Source: an uncultured Caulobacterales bacterium (GTDB lineage: Bacteria > Pseudomonadota > Alphaproteobacteria > Caulobacterales > Maricaulaceae). Taken from it: a DNA stretch of 15,849 nucleotides. Below, piece after piece: positions 7,557-14,643 of this stretch. The DNA lies in the NCBI GenBank assembly GCA_937981945.1, contig CALJNJ010000155.1:1-15849 (forward strand), in the 5' to 3' direction. Within the stretch, counting starts at the first letter, position 1; the number at the start of each line of letters is the position of its first letter. The notes under the pieces were generated by a model. That model saw only the letters and a program-made list of their open reading frames with translations, was not told the DNA's origin and did not search any database. Position numbers and translations under genes: made by a program.

Positions 7557-8663
7557 CTACTGTTTCTTCTTGTTGAGTTGATCGAGAGGCAGATAAGGCA
7601 CCACGCCTGATCCGCCTGTATCATCCAAGATGGTTTTATCGGCATCGCGATATACTTCTTCCATTGTCTCCAGATACATACGATCACGCGTTACGCGGGG
7701 CGCAAGTTTATACTCCTCATAAATGGAGGTAAAACGTGCAGCGTCACCTTTAGATTCCGCGATAACCGCTTCTTTATAACCATTGGCTTCCTGGATAAGT
7801 TTATCAGCGTCCGCATTGGCACGGGGGATCAGCTCATTTTCCGTCGCCTGAGCCCGCAAAATAGACTGTTCTTTTTCCTGCTTGGCCGCAACAACCTCCA
7901 GGAAGGCCTGCTCAACCTGACGCGGCTCTTGCGATTCTTTGATTTCGACTTGCGAAATATTCACGCCGGCTTTGTACTCTTCGAGCATTTCCTGCATGAG
8001 CGTTTGGACTTGTGACGCAACCGCGTCCCGTTCATCGGTGATCAACGGCTCGAGATCTGTCTTACCAACGATTTCCCGCATGGCACTTTCAGCAACATCA
8101 TTCACGGCTCTTGGCACATCTTCCAAGTTAAATATGAATGCTTGCGAATGGCCGGGTTTCACATTCCACAAAACTGAGTATGCGATACGGACGATGTTTT
8201 CGTCGCCGGTCAACATCAAATTATCCCGGTTGACCCCGATATTAATGCTTCGCTCATCCGTAACTTTGACAACCTCTTTGGTCTCGATCGGGCTTGGCAG
8301 CTTAAAGTGCAGGCCGGAGGCAGATGTTCTGGAGAATTTTCCAAATCTGAGGACAACGACTTCCTCGTTTTGGTCAACCATATAAACACACGAAAACAGG
8401 AGCATTAAAAGACCGACAAGAACAAAAAGCCCGAAAGGACCAAACTTGCCGCCAATCGGTCCGCCGCCCCCGCCGGGTCCGCCTGCGCGCCTGCGTGTTC
8501 CGCCGACGCCAAATCTGTCTTTGAAGTCCTGAATGACTTTATCTGAATTTGCGGCGCCGGTAGGTTTGGGCTTTTGCCCCGAGCTACCCTGTCCCCAGGG
8601 GCTCTTACCGCCCGAATTTTTGCCGCCGGAACCGCTGCCCCACGGGCTCTTATTATCCGACAT
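7557..8663 (-). CDS. hflK: HflK, SPFH-domain regulator of the FtsH protease
   Basis: The partner of HflC. The 368-residue protein starts with a Gly/Ser/Pro-rich cytoplasmic tail of about 72 residues, which contains two copies of KSPWG (5-9 and 20-24) and a poly-glycine run (about 61-72) before the membrane helix at about 75-95. The SPFH domain follows (DQNEEVVVLRFGKFSRT, SGLHFKLPSPIE), then a long helical stretch rich in Glu/Lys/Ala (about 240-320) including EPRQVEQAFLEVVAAKQEKEQ (shown in part), characteristic of HflK. The C-terminus ends in a Lys-rich tail. GGAG sits 5 nt upstream of ATG 8663. The 70-bp gap after folA contains a possible promoter. The two KSPWG copies may have come from an internal duplication of the tail. 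Confidence 0.96.
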   Translation of the reverse strand: MSDNKSPWGSGSGGKNSGGKSPWGQGSSGQKPKPTGAANSDKVIQDFKDRFGVGGTRRRAGGPGGGGGPIGGKFGPFGLFVLVGLLMLLFSCVYMVDQNEEVVVLRFGKFSRTSASGLHFKLPSPIETKEVVKVTDERSINIGVNRDNLMLTGDENIVRIAYSVLWNVKPGHSQAFIFNLEDVPRAVNDVAESAMREIVGKTDLEPLITDERDAVASQVQTLMQEMLEEYKAGVNISQVEIKESQEPRQVEQAFLEVVAAKQEKEQSILRAQATENELIPRANADADKLIQEANGYKEAVIAESKGDAARFTSIYEEYKLAPRVTRDRMYLETMEEVYRDADKTILDDTGGSGVVPYLPLDQLNKKKQ

Positions 8664-8685
8664 AGTGTCTCCGTAAATTAATTTG

Positions 8686-8719
8686 CCTATATGTGACCTT
8701 TGCCGGCCATTTTATCAAG
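8686..8719 (-). promoter_or_regulatory. Candidate hflK-hflC promoter
   Basis: On the minus strand CTTGATA (8719-8713) and CACATATAGG (8695-8686) lie between folA and hflK. CTTGAT resembles the -35 element of sigma-32 (heat-shock) promoters, and TTGATA is also a fair sigma-70 -35. However, the spacing to CACATA is 17-18 nt, longer than usual for sigma-32, and the -10 match is poor for sigma-70. An independent promoter here is plausible because hflKC and degP are envelope-stress functions, while folA is not. Confidence 0.3.
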
Positions 8720-8733
8720 GCTTTGCTGTGAAA

Positions 8734-9261
8734 TTAAAGCCGTTTGCGATCATAAATCCGCACGGTGAAGTCAAAATCATCTTTGGGGCCTGCTGAATAA
8801 AAGGTCTCCCGGCTGACTTTCCAAATATCGAGGTCCGGCGCCGGAAAGTAAGCATCACCGCTAATCTCCGTATGAACATCCGTCACATAAAGCCGGTCAC
8901 AATAGGGTAAAAGCTCGGCGTAAAGCTTGGCGCCGCCGCCAACAATAACTTCCCTGCAATCGGTTTCGCCCGCTATTTCATAACCGCGGCCAACAAGTTC
9001 CCGAACGGAGGTAAAAATTTCAGCCGGCGGGGAAATGTAATTTTCATTGCGGGTCAAAACCAAATTAGGGCGCCCCGGAAGCGGAAACGGCAGACCTTCC
9101 CAGGTCACGCGGCCCATCATGACGGGCTTTCCCAAAGTTGTCTTTTTGAAAAACTTCAAGTCTGACGACAAGTTCCATGGCAAATCACCGTCCCGCCCAA
9201 TGACGTGGTTGCGGGACTTGGCCACAATTGCGGATAATTTCGGGTATTTCGCCATAGACAT
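8734..9261 (-). CDS. folA: Dihydrofolate reductase
   Basis: Reduces 7,8-dihydrofolate to tetrahydrofolate with NADPH in the cytoplasm; the target of trimethoprim. The 175-residue protein matches chromosomal DHFR throughout: the Met20-loop region VIGRDGDLPWNLSSDLKFF (20-38) with the expected substrate-binding Asp34, LGKPVMMGRVTWEGLP-PLPGRPNLVLTR (43-71), the NADPH-binding VIVGGGAKLYAELL at about 105-118, and a C-terminal beta-hairpin DDFDFTVRIYDR. ATG 9261 is used; ATG 9255 would remove two residues, and neither has a Shine-Dalgarno. It is the first gene of the folA-hflK-hflC-DUF2065-degP run and is divergent from the VUT gene across 39 bp. thyA, a frequent upstream neighbour of folA in related genomes, is not present in this window. 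Confidence 0.96.
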   Translation of the reverse strand: MSMAKYPKLSAIVAKSRNHVIGRDGDLPWNLSSDLKFFKKTTLGKPVMMGRVTWEGLPFPLPGRPNLVLTRNENYISPPAEIFTSVRELVGRGYEIAGETDCREVIVGGGAKLYAELLPYCDRLYVTDVHTEISGDAYFPAPDLDIWKVSRETFYSAGPKDDFDFTVRIYDRKRL

Positions 9262-9265
9262 TGGG

Positions 9266-9294
9266 GTTACACAAGCGAAGTGATTCCGTATAGA
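9266..9294 (+). promoter_or_regulatory. Candidate promoter for the VUT transporter gene, possibly leaderless
   Basis: GTTACA (9266-9271) and TATAGA (9289-9294) are spaced by 17 bp, each matching four of six consensus bases. A start point 7 bases after the -10 would fall on the A of the VUT ATG at 9301. No Shine-Dalgarno is visible before that ATG, so the mRNA could be leaderless. A GATAAT at 9293-9298 is a better -10 by sequence but is only 2 bp from the ATG. Confidence 0.3.
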
Positions 9295-9300
9295 TAATTT

Positions 9301-9834
9301 ATGAGTGAAATATCTGATAATCCGAAAATTAAACTGACGCCCTATGCGATTGCCATAACGCTGTTTTATATTTTCCTTATTCCGCTGATTAATTGGTCTT
9401 TCACTTGGGCGCCCATGTGGGAACTGGTGCCCAATTGGGCATTTAATCCGGTGACCATTGTAACCGGACTGGTCTTAGTGGTCAGAGACTTCGCACAGCG
9501 CGCAATCGGTCATTACGTTTTGGGGGCCATGTTTATTGCTTTGGTTTTGACGGCTAAGTTGGCCGGCGGCGAACTCGCCCTGGCCAGCGGATTGGCCTTT
9601 GCCATATCAGAGATTGTGGATTGGGCCATGTTTACATTCACAAAATATAAGCTGTCATCACGCGTTCTATTATCGTCAGCCCTAGCCGCGCCGATTGATA
9701 CGTCTGTCTTCTTATTTTTGGCAGAAAAGATCCGGCCTGATCAATTCACAATGCCCAACGTCACTATGTCAATCATCGGCAAAATGGTCGGCGCGATCAT
9801 CATCTGGTATATATTGAAACGAAATAAGCTTTGA
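9301..9834 (+). CDS. VUT family (YhhQ-type, queuosine-precursor/vitamin uptake) membrane transporter
   Basis: A 177-residue integral membrane protein with about five or six hydrophobic segments. The family signature is visible: GLVLVVRDFAQRAIGH (56-71) with the conserved Arg-Asp and Gln-Arg pairs, followed by LASGLAFAISEIVDWAMFT (shown in part, about 95-112), corresponding to the conserved AS..AF..SE..D segment, and a later LAAPIDTSVFLFLA segment. Characterised relatives (YhhQ) import queuosine precursors such as preQ0/preQ1. Other members have no known substrate, so queuosine salvage is a reasonable guess, not a demonstrated role. No queuosine gene or preQ1 riboswitch is seen nearby. No Shine-Dalgarno precedes the ATG. 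It is divergent from folA and ends 3 bp from the tatC stop. Confidence 0.82.
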   Translation: MSEISDNPKIKLTPYAIAITLFYIFLIPLINWSFTWAPMWELVPNWAFNPVTIVTGLVLVVRDFAQRAIGHYVLGAMFIALVLTAKLAGGELALASGLAFAISEIVDWAMFTFTKYKLSSRVLLSSALAAPIDTSVFLFLAEKIRPDQFTMPNVTMSIIGKMVGAIIIWYILKRNKL

Positions 9835-9837
9835 CGA

Positions 9838-10653
9838 CTAAGCGTTTGCTTTTTCGACCTTTTTTTCAATCATTGAAACCGATATAATCGAAATTTCGTA
9901 AAGCAAATATATTGCGCTACCGAGTACGATTTGTGTGATCGGATCGGGCGGCGTCACAAAGGCTGCAAAGGCCGCGATCCCGACGATGGCGTAACGACGA
10001 CCCTTTTTCAACGCGCTTGAACTGACAATACCCGCCCGCCCCAAAAGCGAGAGTATAACGGGCAATTGAAAAGACAAGCCGAAGGCGATGAACAAGGTCA
10101 TAGCTAATTTGAGATAGTCACTAATGCGCGGCAAAAGTTCTATATTGCTGCCGGCGGACATACCCAAACCAAATTCAAGTACATACGGAAAAATATAGTA
10201 GAAGACCAATGCAGCGCCTGCTGAAAACAGGAGGGGCGAAATTATCAAATAAGGCAGAAATGCCCGTTTCTCATTCTTGTACAGTCCCGGCGCTACAAAC
10301 CGATAAATCTGATACGCAAAGATGGGGAAGCCCAAAACGATACCACCAAACACCGCCAATTTCACATTGACGAAAAACGGTTCCAAAATCTGAGTCGCGA
10401 TCAGGTCGTCATTAAGCGCCTCAATACCGGACTCCGCTCTTTTCTTATTTAGCTCAATGACGGTTTTCTTAAACGGCGCCAGAAGAAACTCCAGAATTTT
10501 TGGCAAAAACGGGATGACTGCGATACAGCCCAGGATCAAACCGATCAGGCATTTGACCAAGCGGGACCGCAACTCCGTCAGATGAGTTAAAAGCGGCGCT
10601 TTGCTCTTTTCCATCTCCTCAACTTCGGTTTCGAGCTTGGGCGTTTCGCTCAT
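9838..10653 (-). CDS. tatC: Sec-independent protein translocase TatC
   Basis: The polytopic core of the twin-arginine translocase, which binds the RR signal peptide of folded cofactor-containing exports. The 271-residue protein has the cytoplasmic N-terminal signature HLTELRSRLVK (24-34, with Glu27), six predicted helices, FVAPGLYKNEKRAFLP in the first cytoplasmic loop region after helix 2, and the conserved AAFVTPPDPITQ loop at about 230-241. The Glu/Lys-rich N-terminus before residue 20 is a modest extension. The start ATGA overlaps the tatB stop by 4 bp, indicating translational coupling. In several alphaproteobacteria serS follows tatC; here the convergent VUT gene occupies that place, leaving only 3 bp and no room for a terminator between stop codons. 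Confidence 0.97.
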   Translation of the reverse strand: MSETPKLETEVEEMEKSKAPLLTHLTELRSRLVKCLIGLILGCIAVIPFLPKILEFLLAPFKKTVIELNKKRAESGIEALNDDLIATQILEPFFVNVKLAVFGGIVLGFPIFAYQIYRFVAPGLYKNEKRAFLPYLIISPLLFSAGAALVFYYIFPYVLEFGLGMSAGSNIELLPRISDYLKLAMTLFIAFGLSFQLPVILSLLGRAGIVSSSALKKGRRYAIVGIAAFAAFVTPPDPITQIVLGSAIYLLYEISIISVSMIEKKVEKANA

Positions 10654-10997
10654 GAGCCGTCACCGGAAGGTTTTTCTGTTATTTTAGGATTGTCTAATGA
10701 AGTTCCCTCGCGAAGCTCTGCATCCAAAGCTCTCATATCCTCACCCAAATCTTCATCGATAAGGTTTTCAAGCTTCCCCATAGCTTTCAATTCTTCAATC
10801 TCTTTTCGGAGCTCGGCCATTTCAGCGGCCTCACCCATTTCGTCAAAGGCACTTTTGAACTCATTTCCGAGTGAGCGGATTTTGGCCATGAACTGTCCGA
10901 TAGACCGCATTAATTTTGGAAGATCTTTCGGTCCCACGACAATAATGGCCAGCAAAGCCAGCACAATCATTTCTGCGAATCCTATTTGTGGGATCAT
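10650..10997 (-). CDS. tatB: Sec-independent protein translocase TatB
   Basis: A 115-residue single-span protein that forms the substrate-receptor complex with TatC. The N-terminus has the TatB/TatA fold: IGFAEMIVLALLAIIVVGPKDLP, a short membrane helix (about 6-21) with the polar Glu9, then the GPKDLPKLMRSIGQ hinge that distinguishes TatB from TatA (TatA here has FGGRGKIS). A long amphipathic helix rich in Glu/Lys/Met follows to about residue 75, then an acidic, probably disordered tail. It starts 25 nt after tatA and overlaps tatC by 4 bp, so tatA-tatB-tatC form an operon. Confidence 0.95.
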   Translation of the reverse strand: MIPQIGFAEMIVLALLAIIVVGPKDLPKLMRSIGQFMAKIRSLGNEFKSAFDEMGEAAEMAELRKEIEELKAMGKLENLIDEDLGEDMRALDAELREGTSLDNPKITEKPSGDGS

Positions 10998-11022
10998 GGG
11001 TTTGCCCCGTCAGGCAGCGAGC

Positions 11023-11229
11023 TTAGCCCTTATCGCCCTTTTTCGGCGTGACATCGATGGCTTCTTCGGCGGCGTCTTTGACATCATCGACCTCATCTTT
11101 CAGGCCCTTTTTGAAGCTTGTGATACCTTTGCCCATATCGCCCATAATGGCCGATATTTTACCGCGACCGCCAAATAAAAGCAGAACTAACGCTAATACC
11201 AACAAAATTTGCCAAGGACCTAGAGCCAT
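11023..11229 (-). CDS. tatA: Sec-independent protein translocase TatA
   Basis: A 68-residue pore/membrane-weakening component of the Tat system, present in many copies per translocase. It has a short membrane helix (about 5-20, [14 protein letters not shown]), the hinge FGGRGKIS, and the amphipathic helix [18 protein letters not shown], all typical of TatA/E, followed by a charged tail. AAGG lies 7 nt before ATG 11229. It is the first tat gene, 69 bp after scpB, a gap containing a possible promoter. The cell presumably uses this system to export folded cofactor proteins; no Tat substrate is encoded in the window. Confidence 0.96.
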   Translation of the reverse strand: MALGPWQILLVLALVLLLFGGRGKISAIMGDMGKGITSFKKGLKDEVDDVKDAAEEAIDVTPKKGDKG

Positions 11230-11254
11230 CTTCTTACCTTTTGAGTTTCAAAGT

Positions 11255-11283
11255 CTAGTACCCTTTGCACAAGACCGGTTCAA
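11255..11283 (-). promoter_or_regulatory. Candidate tatABC promoter
   Basis: On the minus strand TTGAAC (11283-11278) and TACTAG (11260-11255) are spaced by 17 bp in the gap between scpB and tatA. The -35 matches four of six bases and the -10 only three, so this is weak. The predicted start lies about 20 nt before the tatA ATG. tatABC could equally be read through from the upstream operon, as no terminator follows scpB. Confidence 0.25.
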
Positions 11284-11298
11284 CCCGTTTATACGACA

Positions 11299-12033
11299 TT
11301 ACTGTTCTTCGTCATCCCCCAGGAAGTCTTCGAAGAACTCAGGTTCATCGACATCATCCAATGGATCTTCCTCATCTGTGAGGTCATCCGGCATGACAGG
11401 CGACGGCATTTCAAAGTCCTTCGGAAGACGCGGGTCGAGTAATCCTGCGGCCTTCAAATCGTCGCGGCCCGGTAAGTCTGTTATCGTCTCCAGGTTAAAA
11501 TGAGCTAAAAATTCATCGGTTGTGCCGTAAGTGACGGGCCGGCCCGGCGTTCGGCGACGTCCGCGCAGTCTGATCCACCCCAGCTCCATAAGTACGTCAA
11601 GCGTACCTCTGGAAACCGCAACGCCCCTTACATCTTCGATTTCCGCCCGTGTAACAGGTTGATGATAGGCGATAATTGCCAGTGTTTCGAGCGCGGCGCG
11701 GGATAATTTGCGCGGCGATTCTTTAACGTCTAAAAGATGATGTTCCAGATCTGGTGCCGTTTGAAAACGCCACCTGCCGGCGACATGCACCAAATTAATT
11801 CCGCGGCCTGTATAATCGCGAGCCAAACGCGCCAAGAGCGCTGATACATCACTGCCTTCCGGCATTCTTTCGCGCAAAGTTTCGGAGTCGATAGGCTCGA
11901 CGGCTGCAAACAACAGAGCTTCAAGAAGACGCAATTCCTGATCAATATCGGGCTTTTGCTGTAATCTTTCGGTTAGATCGACAACGCCGGCTTCGATCCC
12001 TGCCGCTGCCTTTTCGACGCGGTTATTGCTCAT
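11299..12033 (-). CDS. scpB: Segregation and condensation protein ScpB
   Basis: A kleisin-interacting winged-helix protein of the SMC-ScpAB condensin, which compacts and helps segregate the chromosome. The 244-residue protein has ELRLLEALLFAAVEPID (33-49) opening the first winged-helix domain, and the second domain with LSRAALETLAIIAYHQPVTR and RGVAVSRGTLDVLMELGWIR (each shown in part), ending GRPVTYGTTDEFLAHF, all highly typical of ScpB. The final 50 residues are acidic (DEEDPLDDVDEPEFFEDFLGDDEE) and probably disordered, a common feature of alphaproteobacterial versions. Its ATG overlaps the scpA stop (ATGA). Confidence 0.95.
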   Translation of the reverse strand: MSNNRVEKAAAGIEAGVVDLTERLQQKPDIDQELRLLEALLFAAVEPIDSETLRERMPEGSDVSALLARLARDYTGRGINLVHVAGRWRFQTAPDLEHHLLDVKESPRKLSRAALETLAIIAYHQPVTRAEIEDVRGVAVSRGTLDVLMELGWIRLRGRRRTPGRPVTYGTTDEFLAHFNLETITDLPGRDDLKAAGLLDPRLPKDFEMPSPVMPDDLTDEEDPLDDVDEPEFFEDFLGDDEEQ

Positions 12034-12869
12034 GACACTTCACTTTCTTGCTTTCGGGCACCTTGTTCCGTGCCTCGGACGAAAATAGGTGTAAACGTAC
12101 CGGTTTGGCGAATTTCTATTTCGCCCAATTTTGCGAGTTCAAGTCCGGCCACTAATGAACTGGCCTTTATGGATGTTTTGGGAATATCTTCCGGCAGCTC
12201 TTCCGTAATCGGTAACAAAGACTCCAGCGCCGTCCAGTCGCTACTGTCAACACTGACCGACTTCAGCGCGCGCCGCAGACGGGTTCTGGCTTCTTCAAGC
12301 GACATTACTAACGGCTTGGGGACTTTGTGATTGCGAATAGCCGCTTTTGATCGGCTGGTACCGTAAGCTTGTAAAATATCAAACAAATTGGCCTGCCACA
12401 GGGGCGTCGTTCGGGATCTCAAACCCTCAGGGTTTCCGCGAACAAAAACCTGCTGTCCGATTTTAGGTAATCGCATTATGCCCTCAGCAGCGCGGCGCAT
12501 CGCCTCTAAACGCTGCAGACGAAATGCCAAATGCGCCGCCAATTCGTCGGCTTCCGGCATTACGGTTTCGTCTTCATCACGCGGTAATATCAGCCGGGAT
12601 TTGATATAGGCCAGCCAAGCGGCCATCACCAGATAATCGGCAGCAAGCTCTATTCGCAAATCTTGCGCGGACTTGATGAAGCTTAAATATTGTTCCGATA
12701 ATTCCAGAATGGAAATGCGGGCAATATCGACTTTTTGTTGCCGGGCCAGCTCCAACAATAAGTGCAGCGGACCTTCATAGCCGGAAATATCAAGTATAAG
12801 CCCCTGCCCGACATCTGCGGCGTCGTCGGCGGCCTCAAACTTTACGTCTTCTTCGAAATCCTCACTCAT
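12030..12869 (-). CDS. scpA: Segregation and condensation protein ScpA (kleisin)
   Basis: The kleisin subunit that bridges the two SMC heads. The 279-residue protein has an acidic N-terminal extension (1-24), then YEGPLHLLLELARQQKVDIA at about 31-50. The family usually has Asp where His36 is found (EGPLDLLL). LAADYLVMAAWLAYIKSRLILP follows at about 74-95 (a characteristic ScpA helix), then a linker and the C-terminal winged-helix region. GAGG lies 10 nt before the ATG at 12869, which overlaps the nagZ stop by 4 bp. Its stop overlaps the scpB start, so stoichiometric ScpA/ScpB synthesis by coupled translation is likely. Confidence 0.95.
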   Translation of the reverse strand: MSEDFEEDVKFEAADDAADVGQGLILDISGYEGPLHLLLELARQQKVDIARISILELSEQYLSFIKSAQDLRIELAADYLVMAAWLAYIKSRLILPRDEDETVMPEADELAAHLAFRLQRLEAMRRAAEGIMRLPKIGQQVFVRGNPEGLRSRTTPLWQANLFDILQAYGTSRSKAAIRNHKVPKPLVMSLEEARTRLRRALKSVSVDSSDWTALESLLPITEELPEDIPKTSIKASSLVAGLELAKLGEIEIRQTGTFTPIFVRGTEQGARKQESEVS

Positions 12870-13885
12870 GCCGCTACCGCCTCATTGGGCAAAAGCGACA
12901 AATATTCTGACAGGCCGGCTTCATAATCGAATTCGCGCGGATCTTCACCGCACAATTGGGCAATTTCTGCGCGGGCCTTGGCGTCACCGTAAAGGGCGCG
13001 GGCGCCTTTGGCGATTTCCACCATGGCCGGCAGTTTACCCGAACATTGAAGCGCGACATCGCAGCCCGCATTCAAAGACTTCTCCGTCAGCGATTTAAGT
13101 CCGCCTGACAAGGCCTTCATATCCAAATCATCTGTCATCAACAGGCCATCATATTTCATGATTTTGCGGATATGCCCGATTGCCTTTTTAGAAATCGTCA
13201 CAGGTCTTTTTTGGTCTAAAGCTTCGACCAATATATGGGCTGTCATTGCCATTGGCGCATGCTGAAGAGCCTTAAACGGTTTGAAATCCGTGCCGGCCAA
13301 GGTCGTTAGCCAATTCGTCAGCCTCGGAAGTGATTTATGACTGTCGACGGTTGCGCGGCCGTGGCCGGGAATATGTTTGATGACCGGCGCCACACCGCCC
13401 GTCATAAGACCTGCCATAGCGGCTTGACCCAGATCGGATACTTGGGCGGGGTTATCCCCCAAAGCCCGATCCGATATAATCGGATCTGCGCCCTTAACGG
13501 GGATATCCAAAACCGGCGCGCAGTCCGCATTAATGCCAATTTTGCGCAGATCTGCTGCAATTAAACGATGGTGCAGATAAACAGCGCGGCGCGTGGCAGC
13601 CGGTAAATTTGTATAGTTTTGCGCGACAATTCCCGGGCTGGGATAGTCATTCCAATAAGGCGGCCGTAAACGCTGCACACGCCCGCCCTCCTGATCTATA
13701 AAGATCAGGCAATCACGGCCGACACAATTACGCAGTGATGCCGTCAAAGCCCGAACCTGATCCGGGGTTTCAATATTTCGAGCAAACAAAATGAAAGCCC
13801 AAGGATTGGCATCCCGGAAAAAGGCTTTCTCAGCGGCGGTCAGCCGCGGCCCCGAAAGGCCGAATATGACCGCCATTTCCGTCAT
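12866..13885 (-). CDS. nagZ: Beta-N-acetylhexosaminidase NagZ (glycoside hydrolase family 3)
   Basis: A cytoplasmic muropeptide-recycling enzyme that removes GlcNAc from GlcNAc-1,6-anhydroMurNAc peptides. The 339-residue protein shows IDQEGGRVQRL at 63-73, the GH3 NagZ signature KHIPGHGRATVDSHKSLP at 170-187 carrying the Asp-His dyad (Asp181, His183) proposed as general acid/base, and the nucleophile-bearing segment LLMTDDLDMKAL at about 248-259. No signal peptide is present, as expected. ATG 13885 overlaps the SPOR-gene stop by 4 bp; ATG 13876 (residue 4) is an alternative with GACGGA just upstream. In bacteria with AmpR/AmpC, NagZ products signal beta-lactamase induction; neither gene is visible here. 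Confidence 0.96.
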   Translation of the reverse strand: MTEMAVIFGLSGPRLTAAEKAFFRDANPWAFILFARNIETPDQVRALTASLRNCVGRDCLIFIDQEGGRVQRLRPPYWNDYPSPGIVAQNYTNLPAATRRAVYLHHRLIAADLRKIGINADCAPVLDIPVKGADPIISDRALGDNPAQVSDLGQAAMAGLMTGGVAPVIKHIPGHGRATVDSHKSLPRLTNWLTTLAGTDFKPFKALQHAPMAMTAHILVEALDQKRPVTISKKAIGHIRKIMKYDGLLMTDDLDMKALSGGLKSLTEKSLNAGCDVALQCSGKLPAMVEIAKGARALYGDAKARAEIAQLCGEDPREFDYEAGLSEYLSLLPNEAVAA

Positions 13886-14628
13886 TTAAGCGTGACAAAA
13901 CACGACTGATTTCGCGCCTTTAATGTCTCGCAAATCCGTTCGGCTGTTCCCTTATCAGCCATTCCGGCCAATCTGAGGCGATAATAAACGCCTTTATTGG
14001 GAACATCGGCACGAATAATGTCAGCATAACTGCCGCTTGGCAGCAACGTTCCGTGTTTCGCCTGAACTTGGTTCCAAGTATCTTCTGCAGACTCACGACT
14101 TCTTAGTGATGCCAATTGGACCACATGACGGCTGTCTCCGGATGTTGTGACAGGCGGCGGGGTTGAAGGTGCGGGTGCCGGTTCGGCCTCTACGGGGCGT
14201 GGCGCCGGCACGGTTTCCGTGACTGTCTCGTCGGTATTCCTGTCCTTGATTTCGATATTGACGCTCGGGCGCTCAACCGGTTCTTCGGAACTTTCCGTCA
14301 GTTTTATTTCTTTTTCCGTGCCCTCACCGTTCAAAGCGTCATAGATCTCAAGATCTTGATTGGGGACTTCCTCCCCGCCCGGATCTTCCGGCTCAACTTT
14401 GTACGGGGTTTTTTCCGCAATAATCTTGGGAGCTTCGGCCCGATCTCTAACGCCCGGCTGATAAGCTTTGAACAAAAAGAATAACAGCGCCAATAAGGCT
14501 AAGACCAGCAAGCCCAAAAGCCACATGCTGCGCTTGCCCGAATAACCTTGCACATCAAACGGAACAAGTTCCTCGTCTGCGTGTGGGTCCGGTCTGTAAT
14601 AGTCAGGGTGGTCCTGATCCTGGCTCAT
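13882..14628 (-). CDS. SPOR-domain single-span membrane protein
   Basis: A 248-residue bitopic protein: a cytoplasmic acidic/His-containing N-terminus (1-33), one membrane helix at about 35-53 (MWLLGLLVLALLALLFFLF), a long periplasmic Pro/Glu/Thr-rich linker (about 58-165, with a run PAPAPSTPPP), and a C-terminal SPOR domain at about 168-248 (VVQLASLRSRESAEDTWNQV... YYRLRLAGMADKGTAERICETLK, shown in part). SPOR domains bind denuded peptidoglycan glycans at division sites, so septal localisation is expected. No catalytic domain is attached; proteins of this layout adjoin nagZ in many alphaproteobacteria. GAGG is 7 nt before ATG 14628. It is the first gene of the SPOR-nagZ-scpA-scpB operon, with a candidate promoter and structured leader upstream. 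Confidence 0.92.
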   Translation of the reverse strand: MSQDQDHPDYYRPDPHADEELVPFDVQGYSGKRSMWLLGLLVLALLALLFFLFKAYQPGVRDRAEAPKIIAEKTPYKVEPEDPGGEEVPNQDLEIYDALNGEGTEKEIKLTESSEEPVERPSVNIEIKDRNTDETVTETVPAPRPVEAEPAPAPSTPPPVTTSGDSRHVVQLASLRSRESAEDTWNQVQAKHGTLLPSGSYADIIRADVPNKGVYYRLRLAGMADKGTAERICETLKARNQSCFVTLK

Positions 14629-14643
14629 GATGAATCCTCGATT

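Noticed and set aside
10690..11503. Plus-strand open frames opposite tatB, tatA and scpB
   Set aside because: They are Ser-rich shadow translations of acidic and amphipathic coding sequence, and the minus-strand genes have clear family motifs.
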